Source of the DNA: a virus
Length of the DNA stretch: 41,057 bases
Direction: 5' to 3' (one strand)
Virus record (IMG/VR): IMGVR_UViG_3300027972_000004
Coordinates: 1 to 41,057 of that record
Part shown: one piece after another, positions 27,533 to 37,284 of the stretch
Numbering within the stretch: position 1 is the first letter of the stretch
Layout of the letters: each line of letters begins with the position of its first letter
Made by a program: the position numbers and the translations under genes
The notes under the pieces: generated by a model
Databases searched by the model: none
What the model was told of the DNA's origin: nothing
The model's input: only the letters and a program-made list of their open reading frames with translations

Positions 27533-27865
27533 TTATTTTGCTACTTTAACTTTCTTTTTCTTGCGTTTCGATTTGTACGGTTTGGTGCTGACATATACTT
27601 CCGGTTCCCCGGAGCTGGTCGTCACTGAGGGAATGGCCACAGTAGATACCAGGTGTGTTATCGTGGCCAATGATTCCCCGCCTACGGAATTACTAAGTTC
27701 GCCGTTATTCTCGGCCATACTCCTGATATAATCCGTCTGTGGCCGGGTGAAGGTAAATATGTATTCCTCGCCGTCATATACCTCACAGCACTTCAACCTC
27801 TTCAATTCAAATGTGGTCAGTTTGCTAAAATCGTTTACCTGTATCTGTGGGATTAACGTGCTCAT
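27533..27865 (-). CDS. Small structural-region protein with lysine-rich tail
   Basis: This gene encodes 110 residues. The first 60 look folded (KLTTFELKRLKCCEVYDGEE, FTFTRPQTDYIRSMAENNG). The end is very basic (KPYKSKRKKKKVKVAK) and may contact DNA in the head or connector. It is separated by a single base from the preceding gene. No family recognised. Confidence 0.6.
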   Translation of the reverse strand: MSTLIPQIQVNDFSKLTTFELKRLKCCEVYDGEEYIFTFTRPQTDYIRSMAENNGELSNSVGGESLATITHLVSTVAIPSVTTSSGEPEVYVSTKPYKSKRKKKKVKVAK

Positions 27866-28237
27866 TTAGCAACCCCTTACATAGAAGGTCCTGTCGGCTG
27901 CCTGGTTGGCCCCGCATTTAATTCTGATATATCTGGCTACGCCAACCTCAAATTTAATAGACATGGCCGTAGTGGCTGCTGTAGTGGCAGACAAGAAGTT
28001 GCCAGTCGCATCATCGTCAAGAATATATAAAAGTGACGGCACTTCAGCTATGTAAGGTTCCTTGTTTATGGCTATACCAACCGTGGAACTGGTAATGGTT
28101 GGGATGACAACAAGCACATTGGCAAAGTCACCGCCAAGGTCTACCAGTTTTGAATACTGGTCAACATCATCACCGGTGAACTCAGCATCACGGTCAATAT
28201 CGAGCAGTACCGATTGCCAGGGTCCTGGATTAAACAT
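27866..28237 (-). CDS. Head-region structural protein
   Basis: This gene encodes 123 residues, all-beta in appearance, with repeated hydrophobic strands (FANVLVVIPTITSSTVGIAI, MSIKFEVGVARYIRIKCGAN). Such proteins encoded between capsid and adaptor often decorate the capsid or complete the head. It has no cysteine motif apart from scattered residues. The precise role is unknown. Confidence 0.6.
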   Translation of the reverse strand: MFNPGPWQSVLLDIDRDAEFTGDDVDQYSKLVDLGGDFANVLVVIPTITSSTVGIAINKEPYIAEVPSLLYILDDDATGNFLSATTAATTAMSIKFEVGVARYIRIKCGANQAADRTFYVRGC

Positions 28238-28279
28238 ATCGTTCTCCTATTTCTTCTTGCGTTTGGATAAGATCAGCCA

Positions 28280-28570
28280 TTAAGAGGCCTCCCACTTGGT
28301 CAAGATGCCGTCCTTGAAAGTCAACTTGCCTTCGGGCAATTCTATCTTTTCGTTTATGCCCTTGTGCTCACCGGAGTAAAGTTTTCCATTGACAGTCACC
28401 TTGCCGGTAAAGTTAATATCATTATCGGCAGACAAAGGCGCAGGGAAATCCTGCACCTTGACGAAGTCATTACCCGATGGTTCATACAGTGACCGGCTGC
28501 CATCGGCATTGATGACAAGAAGCTTGCAGAACTTCTTGTCTATGTAATCGCTGATTATTATTCCTTCCAT
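28280..28570 (-). CDS. Small virion-region protein
   Basis: This gene encodes 96 residues from ATG 28570, chosen because AAGGG lies five bases upstream. The longer frame to 28603 runs through the strong GC hairpin. The sequence (MEGIIISDYIDKKFCKLLVI, NFTGKVTVNGKLYSGEHKGI) is beta-rich. It follows the capsid-associated gene at 28622 and may be a capsid decoration or a tail component. Confidence 0.6.
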   Translation of the reverse strand: MEGIIISDYIDKKFCKLLVINADGSRSLYEPSGNDFVKVQDFPAPLSADNDINFTGKVTVNGKLYSGEHKGINEKIELPEGKLTFKDGILTKWEAS

Positions 28571-28581
28571 GTTGCCCTTAC

Positions 28582-28613
28582 CGGGGCCGGGGCATCGTAA
28601 CACCCCGGCCCCG
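28582..28613. other. Strong GC hairpin between capsid-region genes
   Basis: CGGGGCCGGGG (28582-28592) pairs with CCCCGGCCCCG (28603-28613), 11 perfect pairs around a ten-base loop. The stem lies nine bases after the stop of the 28622 gene in minus sense and eleven before the next ATG. It lacks a U-tract. Its core matches the stem at 9076-9104. It could attenuate transcription after the capsid genes, or protect the upstream mRNA from decay to raise capsid yield. Confidence 0.75.
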
Positions 28614-28621
28614 TGTGAAAT

Positions 28622-29467
28622 TTACCCTATGCCTGTCAGGAATATGAACGGGGCGTTGCTTGCACCGCTGCCGCTCATGTCAAGGGCGAAACCAGCAATC
28701 CGTATACCGCTCTCCACGGTGATGTCATTGCTGGAAACTACCGAGCCGTTGCCGACCCATACCAGGGTGCGGTCGCCTACGGAGTCGCAGGTGTTGCCAT
28801 CGCTGGTTACCCAGCAAGGGCCACGTGTCTGTAGCCAGAAGTACTCGCCGGAGGCTGCTACGCTGGCAGAGCAACCCAGGTAGGTTACATAGTCGCCGCC
28901 GGAGTTGTCGGCCTTCAGGCAGTAGAACGGTGACTCCATCAATTCGATGGTGGTGGTGGCCGCGGTAACATCAGACGTAAGCGGCATATCCAGTTTGACA
29001 GTCAGTGTCCCGCCGGTCGTGGCTAAAGCCGGGTGGCTGACGATCTGGAACATCTGCGGATGCTGGCCACTTCCGTTACCAACCACGATAAAGCCGCCAG
29101 CCAGTTCATTCTCAGACAGTACGCCAGTGGTCAGTACGCCGATCTCGGTGTCGATGGTGACGGACACATAGTAGTCACCATCGGAGCCAGCGCCGGTGGC
29201 CTGGGTCGGAGCTACGGCCACGGTGTTGGTTTTCTTGGCCTTGTATGCGCCGACTTCGGGATTGACCGTGCCGCTTGCGTAGCTGTAAAAGAAAGTCCTT
29301 AATCCCCCTACGAGTTTAGTCCCGAGGGGATATTTCTTGGACGAGTCGGCGGTGCAGATGTCAGTCGGTATTTCCGTGTTGATGATGTCGGGATAGGGCG
29401 GGAGGGTTAGAGTCCACCCGTTCTGACTCATGATCGGTTGGGTAGGGGTATATATGTCTTTTGTCAT
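28622..29467 (-). CDS. Capsid-associated virion protein
   Basis: This gene encodes 281 residues. It lies directly downstream of the major capsid gene. The middle (VSVTIDTEIGVLTTGVLSEN, GGFIVVGNGSGQHPQMFQIV) and the C-terminus (YFWLQTRGPCWVTSDGNTCD then VVSSNDITVESGIRIAGFAL) match a protein type I recall beside major capsid genes in podo- and siphophages, including a (Y/F)xWLQTWGPCWVTP-like signature. It is probably a decoration or head-stabilising protein. Confidence 0.65.
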   Translation of the reverse strand: MTKDIYTPTQPIMSQNGWTLTLPPYPDIINTEIPTDICTADSSKKYPLGTKLVGGLRTFFYSYASGTVNPEVGAYKAKKTNTVAVAPTQATGAGSDGDYYVSVTIDTEIGVLTTGVLSENELAGGFIVVGNGSGQHPQMFQIVSHPALATTGGTLTVKLDMPLTSDVTAATTTIELMESPFYCLKADNSGGDYVTYLGCSASVAASGEYFWLQTRGPCWVTSDGNTCDSVGDRTLVWVGNGSVVSSNDITVESGIRIAGFALDMSGSGASNAPFIFLTGIG

Positions 29468-29481
29468 TTCTTCATTTCTCC

Positions 29482-30468
29482 TTATGCGTCCACATCAATG
29501 TTGATGAGGGCAGCGAGGCTGTATTTCTTGAAGCAGGCCAGGCCGCAGTACCATACAAAGCGGTTGGTTATCGCATTGTAGGTTTCGGAAAATTCCTCGC
29601 GTTCGTGCTTCATTTCCCCGGCGTTGAGGCCGGTGACATCCTGTTCACCGAGTTTGATGGCGAAGATTATGCCGTTGTCATAACCGGACGCGTATGTTGC
29701 GCTCTGGTCATAGCTCGCTATGGTGAGAACTGATCCCGAACCATCTTGCAGGTTATCGGGCATCCAATCCGACACAACGATGGGTATGCCGTCATAGGTC
29801 GGCATCCGCAGGCCGTATTCATTCGGGTCGGTCATTACCACACCGCTGCCGCTGGCCCTCTGAAGTGCGCTCAACTTTCTGCGAGAGAGGCGGGACATGA
29901 GCAGCATATCCGGTTTGCCGCCTTTGACAGCGTCAATCAGTTCGTCCATCTTGGCCATCGTCAAAGCAGCGGAGGTGGCCGAGTTTGCGATTACCTGAGT
30001 ATTGTTCCCGGCGTCCAGGTCGGTCGTGGTCGCGGATTCAAGTTCTGCCAGTACCCGCATCAGCCCCTTGAATTGCTTGGAGTTAGAAGTGGTCGTGGTC
30101 TGCCCCATGATGAAATTCTTTTCAAACTCATGGGCCATCGCTTTCGCCCCGGCCTGTATGTCAATGGTTTCCGGGTTCTGCGTGGAATTGAGTGCGATTG
30201 CACTCTTGTCCGTGCGGCAGTTCTGAATCATGGTATAGATGTCGGTGCTGCGCTGTTCGGAAGTGCCGGAACTCTCAGTGATCGTGTCGCCGACAGTCAA
30301 CCAACTCGCGGTCGGCAGGGCCGTTTCTACATTGTACTTGTAGGAATTGCCCTGTATGGATTTGAACGGCAACATTTGAAGGATAGGACTTTCTTTCACT
30401 ATCCATTCGACGACACCGGACAGAATCGCGTCTCTGTCAAGATACTCGTATTGTGCTAACGTCTTCAT
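29482..30468 (-). CDS. Major capsid protein, HK97-like
   Basis: This gene encodes 328 residues with AGGAG before ATG 30468. Features of HK97-fold capsid proteins are visible: an N-terminal helix (VVEWIVKESPILQMLPFKSI), an E-loop-like beta stretch, a spine helix (TMAKMDELIDAVKGGKPDML), LMSRLSRRKLSALQRASGSG and YDGIPIVVSDWMPDN, which resembles the P-domain/A-domain junction of many phage major capsid proteins. It follows the scaffold gene and precedes virion genes. It assembles the icosahedral shell. Confidence 0.85.
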   Translation of the reverse strand: MKTLAQYEYLDRDAILSGVVEWIVKESPILQMLPFKSIQGNSYKYNVETALPTASWLTVGDTITESSGTSEQRSTDIYTMIQNCRTDKSAIALNSTQNPETIDIQAGAKAMAHEFEKNFIMGQTTTTSNSKQFKGLMRVLAELESATTTDLDAGNNTQVIANSATSAALTMAKMDELIDAVKGGKPDMLLMSRLSRRKLSALQRASGSGVVMTDPNEYGLRMPTYDGIPIVVSDWMPDNLQDGSGSVLTIASYDQSATYASGYDNGIIFAIKLGEQDVTGLNAGEMKHEREEFSETYNAITNRFVWYCGLACFKKYSLAALINIDVDA

Positions 30469-30482
30469 TTATTTTCTCCTGG

Positions 30483-31172
30483 TTACTTTTTAATTTGCTG
30501 TAACCCCCTGGTTACTCTGTCCTCCGGGGACAGGTCGCGCAAACTTGTACCGCCACCACTGGCTGCCGCCGATATTACCGGGGGTTTCGCCTCAATCGAG
30601 GTCGAAGTTTCGCCAGAGGCAGGTGCGGCAAATTTGGTAGGGTCCATGTTGTCCAATGCGTATGCCTTCATTTTCTCCGGGGAATCAAAATCAGCGAGCA
30701 CATTTACGTCAACGCCGTATTTGTCAGCCAGTGTTTGAGCGAGCGACTTGCGCTCATTCCCATCACGTTCGGCAAGGTCGGCATCCCACTGAGCACGTTC
30801 CTTTTTATAGTCACGCTCTGCCTTTTTCAAGGCTTCTTCCCGCTTCTGTAATTGAGTCTTATACTCTTTCACATCATCGGGTACGCCCTGGTCAACCTCA
30901 GATTGCAGCGATACAAATTTGTCTTTTAGCGACTCATTTGCATCTTCAAGGATAGTGACGCGGTTCTCGGCGGCTCGATGTGAGGCGCGTAACTCCGCAA
31001 TCTCTTTGTCCTTTTTTGACTGCATCTTGTCATATTCGGCTTTTGTGAATGTGCGTTCTGTTTGTCCTTCCGTCGAAGCATCCGTCTGGCTTGTTGAAGC
31101 CGCAGGGGAAGCGCTTGACTGCCCCTTTGACTGCGCCGAACCAGCAGCGGTAGACTGCGTTGTTGAAGACAT
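30483..31172 (-). CDS. Scaffolding protein
   Basis: This gene encodes 229 residues. The N-terminus is Ser/Thr/Gln/Ala-rich and disordered (SSTTQSTAAGSAQSKGQSSA). The centre is a long coiled coil (KKDKEIAELRASHRAAENRV, REEALKKAERDYKKERAQWD), and the C-terminus is a small hydrophilic domain. This composition and the position just before the major capsid gene are typical of internal scaffold proteins that guide procapsid assembly and then leave. Confidence 0.8.
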   Translation of the reverse strand: MSSTTQSTAAGSAQSKGQSSASPAASTSQTDASTEGQTERTFTKAEYDKMQSKKDKEIAELRASHRAAENRVTILEDANESLKDKFVSLQSEVDQGVPDDVKEYKTQLQKREEALKKAERDYKKERAQWDADLAERDGNERKSLAQTLADKYGVDVNVLADFDSPEKMKAYALDNMDPTKFAAPASGETSTSIEAKPPVISAAASGGGTSLRDLSPEDRVTRGLQQIKK

Positions 31173-31245
31173 TTTTTAATGTACCTCCGTGTTCAATATA
31201 AATTCATTGTTAATTGCTCTTGCCTTTTAACGCAAAGGGTTTTTG

Positions 31246-34200
31246 TCAGTAAAGCCAGGGGGCGGCTTCTTTCGGTAAACCAAACGCGGCCAATTTAGCC
31301 CGCGCTGTGTTTTTGGGACTGCCTTTTGTCTGATCCAATCCCCAAAATACTGCTTGTGCTTTTTCTGTCGCGGTATAACTCTGTTTAGAACCTGTTGCTG
31401 CTTCATCTTTTTGCCATTTATCAAACAAGGGTATGCACTCATTGAAGTATTCCTGAAGTTTGGTTATCTTATAAACAGGTACACCGGCTGTCCTTAAATA
31501 AGTCCTGTAATCTGCAAGTGTGTATTTATCTTTGGCTAATTTATCAAGAGTGGTCTGCGCCGCTTCTTCGCCGAGAGGATCATTGACACCGGGCTTAGTA
31601 TATTTTTCCTTTGCTTTGACTGTAGCATCCATTAACTGTTCATCTGAATACAGGGCGGCGCCTAACCGTTTTTCCTCTGTCATCGCACGTTGCTCATAGG
31701 TGTTAACGCCAATGCCGTATGTTGTAAGCGGTAGAACTCCAATTCCCCCTAATCCGGATACACTAATCGCATCGAAAACATCCATTATGCTCATAGGTAT
31801 TGGTATCTTCCCTTGCCAATATTTACCAGTGCCAAACTTCTCCCCCATTACATCTTTGCCGACTGCCCAATCTGCGGCGACACCAAATACAGGAGCGTTC
31901 TTATAACGTAGATACCGTTGCAATTCAATCGCCGCAGTTGTATCGTACTCATTACTGCCGCCAGATTTGCGCGTTCCCGCAGCCAAACGTGCGAGCAGGT
32001 AGATTAACTGCGAGTTTCCTCCGGTCAAATCAATATGAGTATCCCCGATAATTAGTTTACCTATGTCGGAACTGCGCAAATCAGTCTCAACATATATTTT
32101 GTCTTTAAGCGCAGGTATCTCTGATAGTCCTTTGAATAAGGCTAACGTAGTTAATGTCACACCGATAGACGTTCCGACATTGCGCCAGTAGATTGATCTT
32201 AACCGTGGGCTAAGTGCTGAAGTAACGCCCCTTAGTGGTACTTGGAAGCGAGAGACAAATAACTTTGGCGAGAACATAATAGTGTTGGCTTCCTCTGCGA
32301 GGACAGTCAGTTTTCCTAAGTTTCCCCTGCCTGTAACTTCATTTATAAAACCTGCAAGCCATTTTAATTCGGCATCTGTGGCCTCTGGTCCTAACCATTT
32401 TGAATACTTATTCCACGCATCAAGCCGTTGTGCGTTACCCGCCCAGGTAAAGGAACGGTTGGATTGCACCATGCCGGGGACATTATCCATAATCCTTGAT
32501 GGATAGCTTTCCTCTCTCATCACCCTGTCCATTCCAGTATCAGTGAACTCGACACCCCACGCCTTTGCTGTTTTGAAGTTGGGATCACCCATAACCCTTG
32601 CTTTCAATCCATCGAAATATCCTTTTGACCAAAATGATGCGGTAGCGTCTTTGATATTCCGCCAGAATATTTCAGGATTAGATGAGTTAATAATCCATCC
32701 CTGCCTGCCTGGGAATGAATGGTCTATGAACGCCATGAGGGATTTGGCTATCCCAAGAATATCAAGGACTAACCCCTTCGGTGTATTCTTGATAGTTTTT
32801 ATAAAATCAATCCCATAGACTTTTTCAAGTAGTTTTACTTGAAACTCAGGTAGCGACTCTCCTTTCATTAAGTTTATTAACGCTTCCTGTGCATTAGCTA
32901 CTGTGAAAAACTCACCTTTCCTGTTCGTATTAAATATGGCAGGGTTTTCGGCATACGCCCGTTTAGGCGCATCAATAACCCAATCTCTGACGGATTGTTC
33001 AAACTCAGCCTGTCCTAATCCTGTGTAAACCTTCTCTGCTTCTCCTCTCATTGCCCCGCGGCTGGCAAGATAACCCGCTTCGCCGCCACCCGCTTTCTCG
33101 CCTGCTGCCATACCCGCCGCCATTTGCTGTTCTCTCAGCACCTTAATTGCCCCTTTACGTTCCTCTAAAGCACCTCTCGCGGCGTTAACACGTTCAATGA
33201 TTGCTTCACGGGTTGTTTGCATCTCAACTTCCGATATGGCGCGTCTGCCAACAGGGATATGCCCTGCTTCTTCAGATATACCGAGCGCCGCTTTTAATTG
33301 GTCGCTTTCACCTTTGACCGCCGAAGCCTCTGCCCATGCCTGTTTAACTAAATCGTTGACCTTGACACCGAGTTCCTTTGCAAATTCCTCTACCGTTAAA
33401 ACTCCCTTTTTAATATACAGTCCGGCAGCTTCCATAAGGTCGGCGTATGCCTGTTTAACTTCGGGATCATTGATTGCTCCTCTCTCAAATATACCTTTGT
33501 CGGAATGTGATTTAATCCTTGCGTTAATATCGGCAAGTTTAGTATCAATCTCTGCCATAGCAGGTGATGTCCTCGCCATCTTCGCTTCTTTGGCGGCCAC
33601 GGCAGCATTTATCTGTTCCGGCGTGGCATCAGGATACTGTGCCTTAACCTGTGCAGTTATCTCATCACGGGACATAGCAGCGGGTTTCGTTGCAGGAGCC
33701 TCGCCAGCGGGTTTAGCCGGTTCAGGTGGTACGGGTGACTTGGTTGGAGATACTTTCCCTAAATAAGCATCCACGTCCCCTTCTTTCCATACCCAAGACA
33801 TATTGTTTCTTGGTACTTGTTTGGTTTCACCATCAAGAGTTAAGCCATAATTCCACGCTCTACCTTCTGGTAATTCAGTTACAGTTCCCCTTTTCCCTGT
33901 TAAAGGGTCAACTATTCTGTCCCCTATCTTTAGTCCAGAAGCAGCGTTATGCTTTTCAAGTTTAGCCTTCATTAACTCGTCAACATTGATTATTTTAGGG
34001 GGTACGGGTGTACCCTCTGTGGTGGCCGGGGCAGGCTTCTCCGGGCCGGGTGTACCAGCGGAGGGCGGCTCTGTCGCCGGGGTCGCGCCGGGTTCAGGCG
34101 TACCCTTTGGCGGTACTGTACCACTTTCAGGGGGAGGTGATGGTTGATTATTACTAACATCTATATCGCCTTGGGGGGGGAGTACCGTCCCGGTTTCTCT

Positions 34201-36822
34201 TGCCTTCATCGCCTTTATGCGTTGTTGTGATAGAGCAATCTGGTCTACCATTGTTTCCTGTATGGTTTCTTGCACTACCTCATTGACTATTTCTTGGCCC
34301 TGGGGGGTTTCTGTTAGAATACGAGTTACATCTTCATCATTGGTAACAGTTTGCCCCGTAACTTCCTGTATCTTGTTCTTCGCCTTCTGATTAAATTTAG
34401 CACCGAATATATCACCGGCACCGCCCATGATGCCGCCCATAATCGCGCCAACAAGGAAGGTGGTTTTCATGTCATCGTCCCAATTATTTAGGTCAAAGGG
34501 TTCCCCTAAAGCAAGCCGCTGCAAGCTTTGTTGATATAGTTCCTCTCCACCTTCAGATAAACCTATGACACCAATCTTTGTGCCGATTTTCCCGTATTTC
34601 AAGAATCCTTTCAAAACAGCATTGCGGACTGCCGCATTATTTCCAGGGAGGGGTACAAAACTCGCGGCCAGTTGCACGAAGTCCAATCCTGCTAACTTGA
34701 GATTCCCTGCGAATACTTCACTCGCTGCTGATATGGAATCATCTTTGCTGAAGCCATTTTGTTGTGCTTGGTTATAAGTATCACCAGCTTCCATCCATGA
34801 CTCAAACGGGCGCATCGCGGCAGTCCCGAACAAGGATTGCATTGCTACTATCCCTGCCCTTGCTATAAATCCCTTCGCACCTGTCATGGCAGTCGCCCGC
34901 GCAGTTAAACCCAAGACTCCCATAAGACCGCCTGCGCTCATAGCAACGGCTGTTCCAAGCGCGCCATAAAAGTTGATTGCAGGGACAGCTTCTATTAGAT
35001 TGTAAATAAGTCTGTCCTCTTTAGTTTTTAGTGCAGATGAAGCAAGGTTCCCTGCGGAACTTAACAAATTGCCTAAACCTTCGTTGCCACTATAAGATGA
35101 CATCCCTCCGAATGAAGATGCCATCCCTGCTGCCCCTGACCAATACGCTTTCATAAAATCGGGCATATTTGTTTGTATAAAATTCTTCGCCATGTTAAAT
35201 TGCTTGACAGATTGCTGTTCGGAAATAATCTGAAGTTCGGGGAACCAATTTTTGATCTGGGCGCGAAATGCTTTAATGTTATCCACATCTGTCATAGGTG
35301 CAGACACGGCCTTTCTAATGCCTGTGATCTTTCCCTGCAAGTTATCCGCTTCGCTGTCCGGTGTTGATAGGATTCCCGTTACCCCTTCTACCTGTTCAAC
35401 GGTATATTCAGGATATGACATGGCGATAATGGCATTTGCCATAGCGGGGTTTTGTTGCGCCAGCTTCTTTATTCTGTCAACGTAATATTCGGGGTTATCA
35501 ATCGCCCACTGTTTGAACGCATCAATGTCTGCATCAGTGAAATAACCTTTGAATAGCATCGGGTCTACCTGTGAACCGTCTGCCGTTATCATCTGGCCGT
35601 CCGGCGTAAAGAACTGTATCTGATAATTGGGCGTTGTCCACCCGCCCTGCACTATTTTGGCCTTATATCCGTCAGGTAACTGCGAGGTTAAAAACGCCTC
35701 ATGTTCCTGCTGTGCCTTCTCGTATTGTGCCTTTAGCGCCGCGGGGAATCGCGGGACATCAAGACCGATAACTGTTGCGCCCTTGCTATCCTTCATCAAC
35801 CACTCATCGGGTATCTCCGTCCAGTCAAGGAAGTTTTGAGGCAACTCAGGAAAATAGTACGGGTCTCCCTTCCCGTAAGCATTAAACGTCTGTTCAAACC
35901 CACCCTGCCTTATTTCATCGGCGTATTTCTTGCGGAACTCCTGCGCCCTGGCGTATTTAACTTGCCACAGGTATGAGGATAGTTTTTCAACATCATCATG
36001 CGCTTCTTGGAAAGAGACATGGTTATCGGTCAGTCCGCGGTTGCGTTCATTCGCCCACTCGTTGTAATCCTGTGCGCTGATGTATTGAATCTTCTCTTTG
36101 ATCGGGTTATTGTTGAATTTCCCTATATCAGGGTTCTCTACCAGTAATTCGCCCAGAGTTTTCCGGTGATTGGCGAAGTCCTCATATTGCTGGACAGTGA
36201 CATTACCCGCCCTGTAATTCTGATACATCATCCAGTCGGCCCCCGCATCATCGCCAGCATCAAGTGCCGCCGCTATATCATTGGCACTGTAATTATGCGT
36301 CGGTTCCTGTATATTGTCATCCTGCACCGGCCCCTTTTCAAAAAGCATACGGGCAAGCAACTTCCCAAATTCCTGCTGATTAACAGCCTGGATAACTCTA
36401 CCATCAGGAAGTTTCACTGCCCAGGGGATATTATGGTCAAATGCACTTTCCGGTAACAGTTTGTCGCCGGTCCTTAACGGCACACCAGCTTTCTTATAAA
36501 TGGCAGGAACGTCAGGACGTTGGGAAGGGGCATTTTGCCATATACCAAATTGAGGTTGCGCGGCGGATGGCCCCTGTTCATACGCCCCTGTGCGCTTATG
36601 CCAGACCGGCATCTGTTGTGCCACTTCAGCGGGGATAACCGGAGATCCGGTAACACGCTGTCTTAACTGATTTGACCAATTACTCGGCACATTCTGAGAA
36701 GGAACGGCGGCGGTCGGCGGCGCATCCTCGTCAGGTTCTTGCACCTGTATAGGCGCATCCACTAACGGTTTTCCGTCCGGCCCTATGGTTATCGGTCTTA
36801 ATTCATCTGGTTTAATAGCCAT
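31246..36822 (-). CDS. Giant virion-associated protein with LPD38-like C-terminus
   Basis: This gene encodes 1858 residues. Residues 1-580 are hydrophilic. About 600-640 is hydrophobic and glycine-rich (VPAINFYGALGTAVAMSAGG), followed to about 830 by helices with a GLSEGGEELYQQSLQRLALG segment. About 870-945 is a proline/glutamate linker. A small barrel (IGDRIVDPLTGKRGTVTELP) begins near 967. The last 500 residues (FINEVTGRGNLGKLTVLAEE, FSPKLFVSRFQVPLRG, YWRNVGTSIGVTLTTLALFK) resemble the large-polyvalent-protein domain LPD38. Such proteins are packaged in the virion and probably ejected with the DNA. It sits between portal and scaffold, as ejection proteins of podoviruses do. Confidence 0.7.
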   Translation of the reverse strand: MAIKPDELRPITIGPDGKPLVDAPIQVQEPDEDAPPTAAVPSQNVPSNWSNQLRQRVTGSPVIPAEVAQQMPVWHKRTGAYEQGPSAAQPQFGIWQNAPSQRPDVPAIYKKAGVPLRTGDKLLPESAFDHNIPWAVKLPDGRVIQAVNQQEFGKLLARMLFEKGPVQDDNIQEPTHNYSANDIAAALDAGDDAGADWMMYQNYRAGNVTVQQYEDFANHRKTLGELLVENPDIGKFNNNPIKEKIQYISAQDYNEWANERNRGLTDNHVSFQEAHDDVEKLSSYLWQVKYARAQEFRKKYADEIRQGGFEQTFNAYGKGDPYYFPELPQNFLDWTEIPDEWLMKDSKGATVIGLDVPRFPAALKAQYEKAQQEHEAFLTSQLPDGYKAKIVQGGWTTPNYQIQFFTPDGQMITADGSQVDPMLFKGYFTDADIDAFKQWAIDNPEYYVDRIKKLAQQNPAMANAIIAMSYPEYTVEQVEGVTGILSTPDSEADNLQGKITGIRKAVSAPMTDVDNIKAFRAQIKNWFPELQIISEQQSVKQFNMAKNFIQTNMPDFMKAYWSGAAGMASSFGGMSSYSGNEGLGNLLSSAGNLASSALKTKEDRLIYNLIEAVPAINFYGALGTAVAMSAGGLMGVLGLTARATAMTGAKGFIARAGIVAMQSLFGTAAMRPFESWMEAGDTYNQAQQNGFSKDDSISAASEVFAGNLKLAGLDFVQLAASFVPLPGNNAAVRNAVLKGFLKYGKIGTKIGVIGLSEGGEELYQQSLQRLALGEPFDLNNWDDDMKTTFLVGAIMGGIMGGAGDIFGAKFNQKAKNKIQEVTGQTVTNDEDVTRILTETPQGQEIVNEVVQETIQETMVDQIALSQQRIKAMKARETGTVLPPQGDIDVSNNQPSPPPESGTVPPKGTPEPGATPATEPPSAGTPGPEKPAPATTEGTPVPPKIINVDELMKAKLEKHNAASGLKIGDRIVDPLTGKRGTVTELPEGRAWNYGLTLDGETKQVPRNNMSWVWKEGDVDAYLGKVSPTKSPVPPEPAKPAGEAPATKPAAMSRDEITAQVKAQYPDATPEQINAAVAAKEAKMARTSPAMAEIDTKLADINARIKSHSDKGIFERGAINDPEVKQAYADLMEAAGLYIKKGVLTVEEFAKELGVKVNDLVKQAWAEASAVKGESDQLKAALGISEEAGHIPVGRRAISEVEMQTTREAIIERVNAARGALEERKGAIKVLREQQMAAGMAAGEKAGGGEAGYLASRGAMRGEAEKVYTGLGQAEFEQSVRDWVIDAPKRAYAENPAIFNTNRKGEFFTVANAQEALINLMKGESLPEFQVKLLEKVYGIDFIKTIKNTPKGLVLDILGIAKSLMAFIDHSFPGRQGWIINSSNPEIFWRNIKDATASFWSKGYFDGLKARVMGDPNFKTAKAWGVEFTDTGMDRVMREESYPSRIMDNVPGMVQSNRSFTWAGNAQRLDAWNKYSKWLGPEATDAELKWLAGFINEVTGRGNLGKLTVLAEEANTIMFSPKLFVSRFQVPLRGVTSALSPRLRSIYWRNVGTSIGVTLTTLALFKGLSEIPALKDKIYVETDLRSSDIGKLIIGDTHIDLTGGNSQLIYLLARLAAGTRKSGGSNEYDTTAAIELQRYLRYKNAPVFGVAADWAVGKDVMGEKFGTGKYWQGKIPIPMSIMDVFDAISVSGLGGIGVLPLTTYGIGVNTYEQRAMTEEKRLGAALYSDEQLMDATVKAKEKYTKPGVNDPLGEEAAQTTLDKLAKDKYTLADYRTYLRTAGVPVYKITKLQEYFNECIPLFDKWQKDEAATGSKQSYTATEKAQAVFWGLDQTKGSPKNTARAKLAAFGLPKEAAPWLY

Positions 36823-36828
36823 ATTTAC

Positions 36829-37284
36829 CTACTGTATCGGATAAATCGGTTCACTGTTATAGGGATTTCCCCATTTGAACTTAGGTATGGGGGGTAAAGC
36901 GCTGTCCATTGCAAAACTTCTTCGCAGTAAAGATGGTTTAGCGAATGGTATTGCAGACAACAAAGGCGTAGTTGGCAATGGCCCATTTACTGTCCGCCCT
37001 AAATCAGTACCCAGCGCGGTTTGCCGAGAAAATACCGGCATACCGTTTGACATTTGCCCGGTAGGGGTGCTGATGATAACACCTGCTGCCCCCTTATCAC
37101 CCTCCCATCCTTCCCCGGATTGCCGTTTTTCTATTATCTGCGCCGCGGTAGCTTTGTTCTCATACTGGCCGCCGGGGGTGTTCAATAAATATCCACCGTC
37201 GAATGTCGCTGTCGGGGCCGTCCGGGCAGGCCCACCGCTGGCATTTTGTGCCATTGCCACTGATGCCGCCCATCGCTGTGACAT
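36829..37284 (-). CDS. Glycine/proline-rich structural protein
   Basis: This gene encodes 151 residues. It is rich in Gly, Pro, Ala and Thr (NASGGPARTAPTATFDGGYL, GAAGVIISTPTGQMSNGMPV) with little predicted helix. It probably interacts with the portal or the giant virion protein encoded downstream. Its start overlaps the stop of the 84-residue gene by one base. No known family. Confidence 0.6.
   Translation of the reverse strand: MSQRWAASVAMAQNASGGPARTAPTATFDGGYLLNTPGGQYENKATAAQIIEKRQSGEGWEGDKGAAGVIISTPTGQMSNGMPVFSRQTALGTDLGRTVNGPLPTTPLLSAIPFAKPSLLRRSFAMDSALPPIPKFKWGNPYNSEPIYPIQ

Noticed and set aside
29746-30459. Long plus-strand frame opposite the major capsid gene
   Set aside because: It is antisense to the capsid gene, has no binding site and a His/Arg/Gly-rich composition typical of shadow frames.
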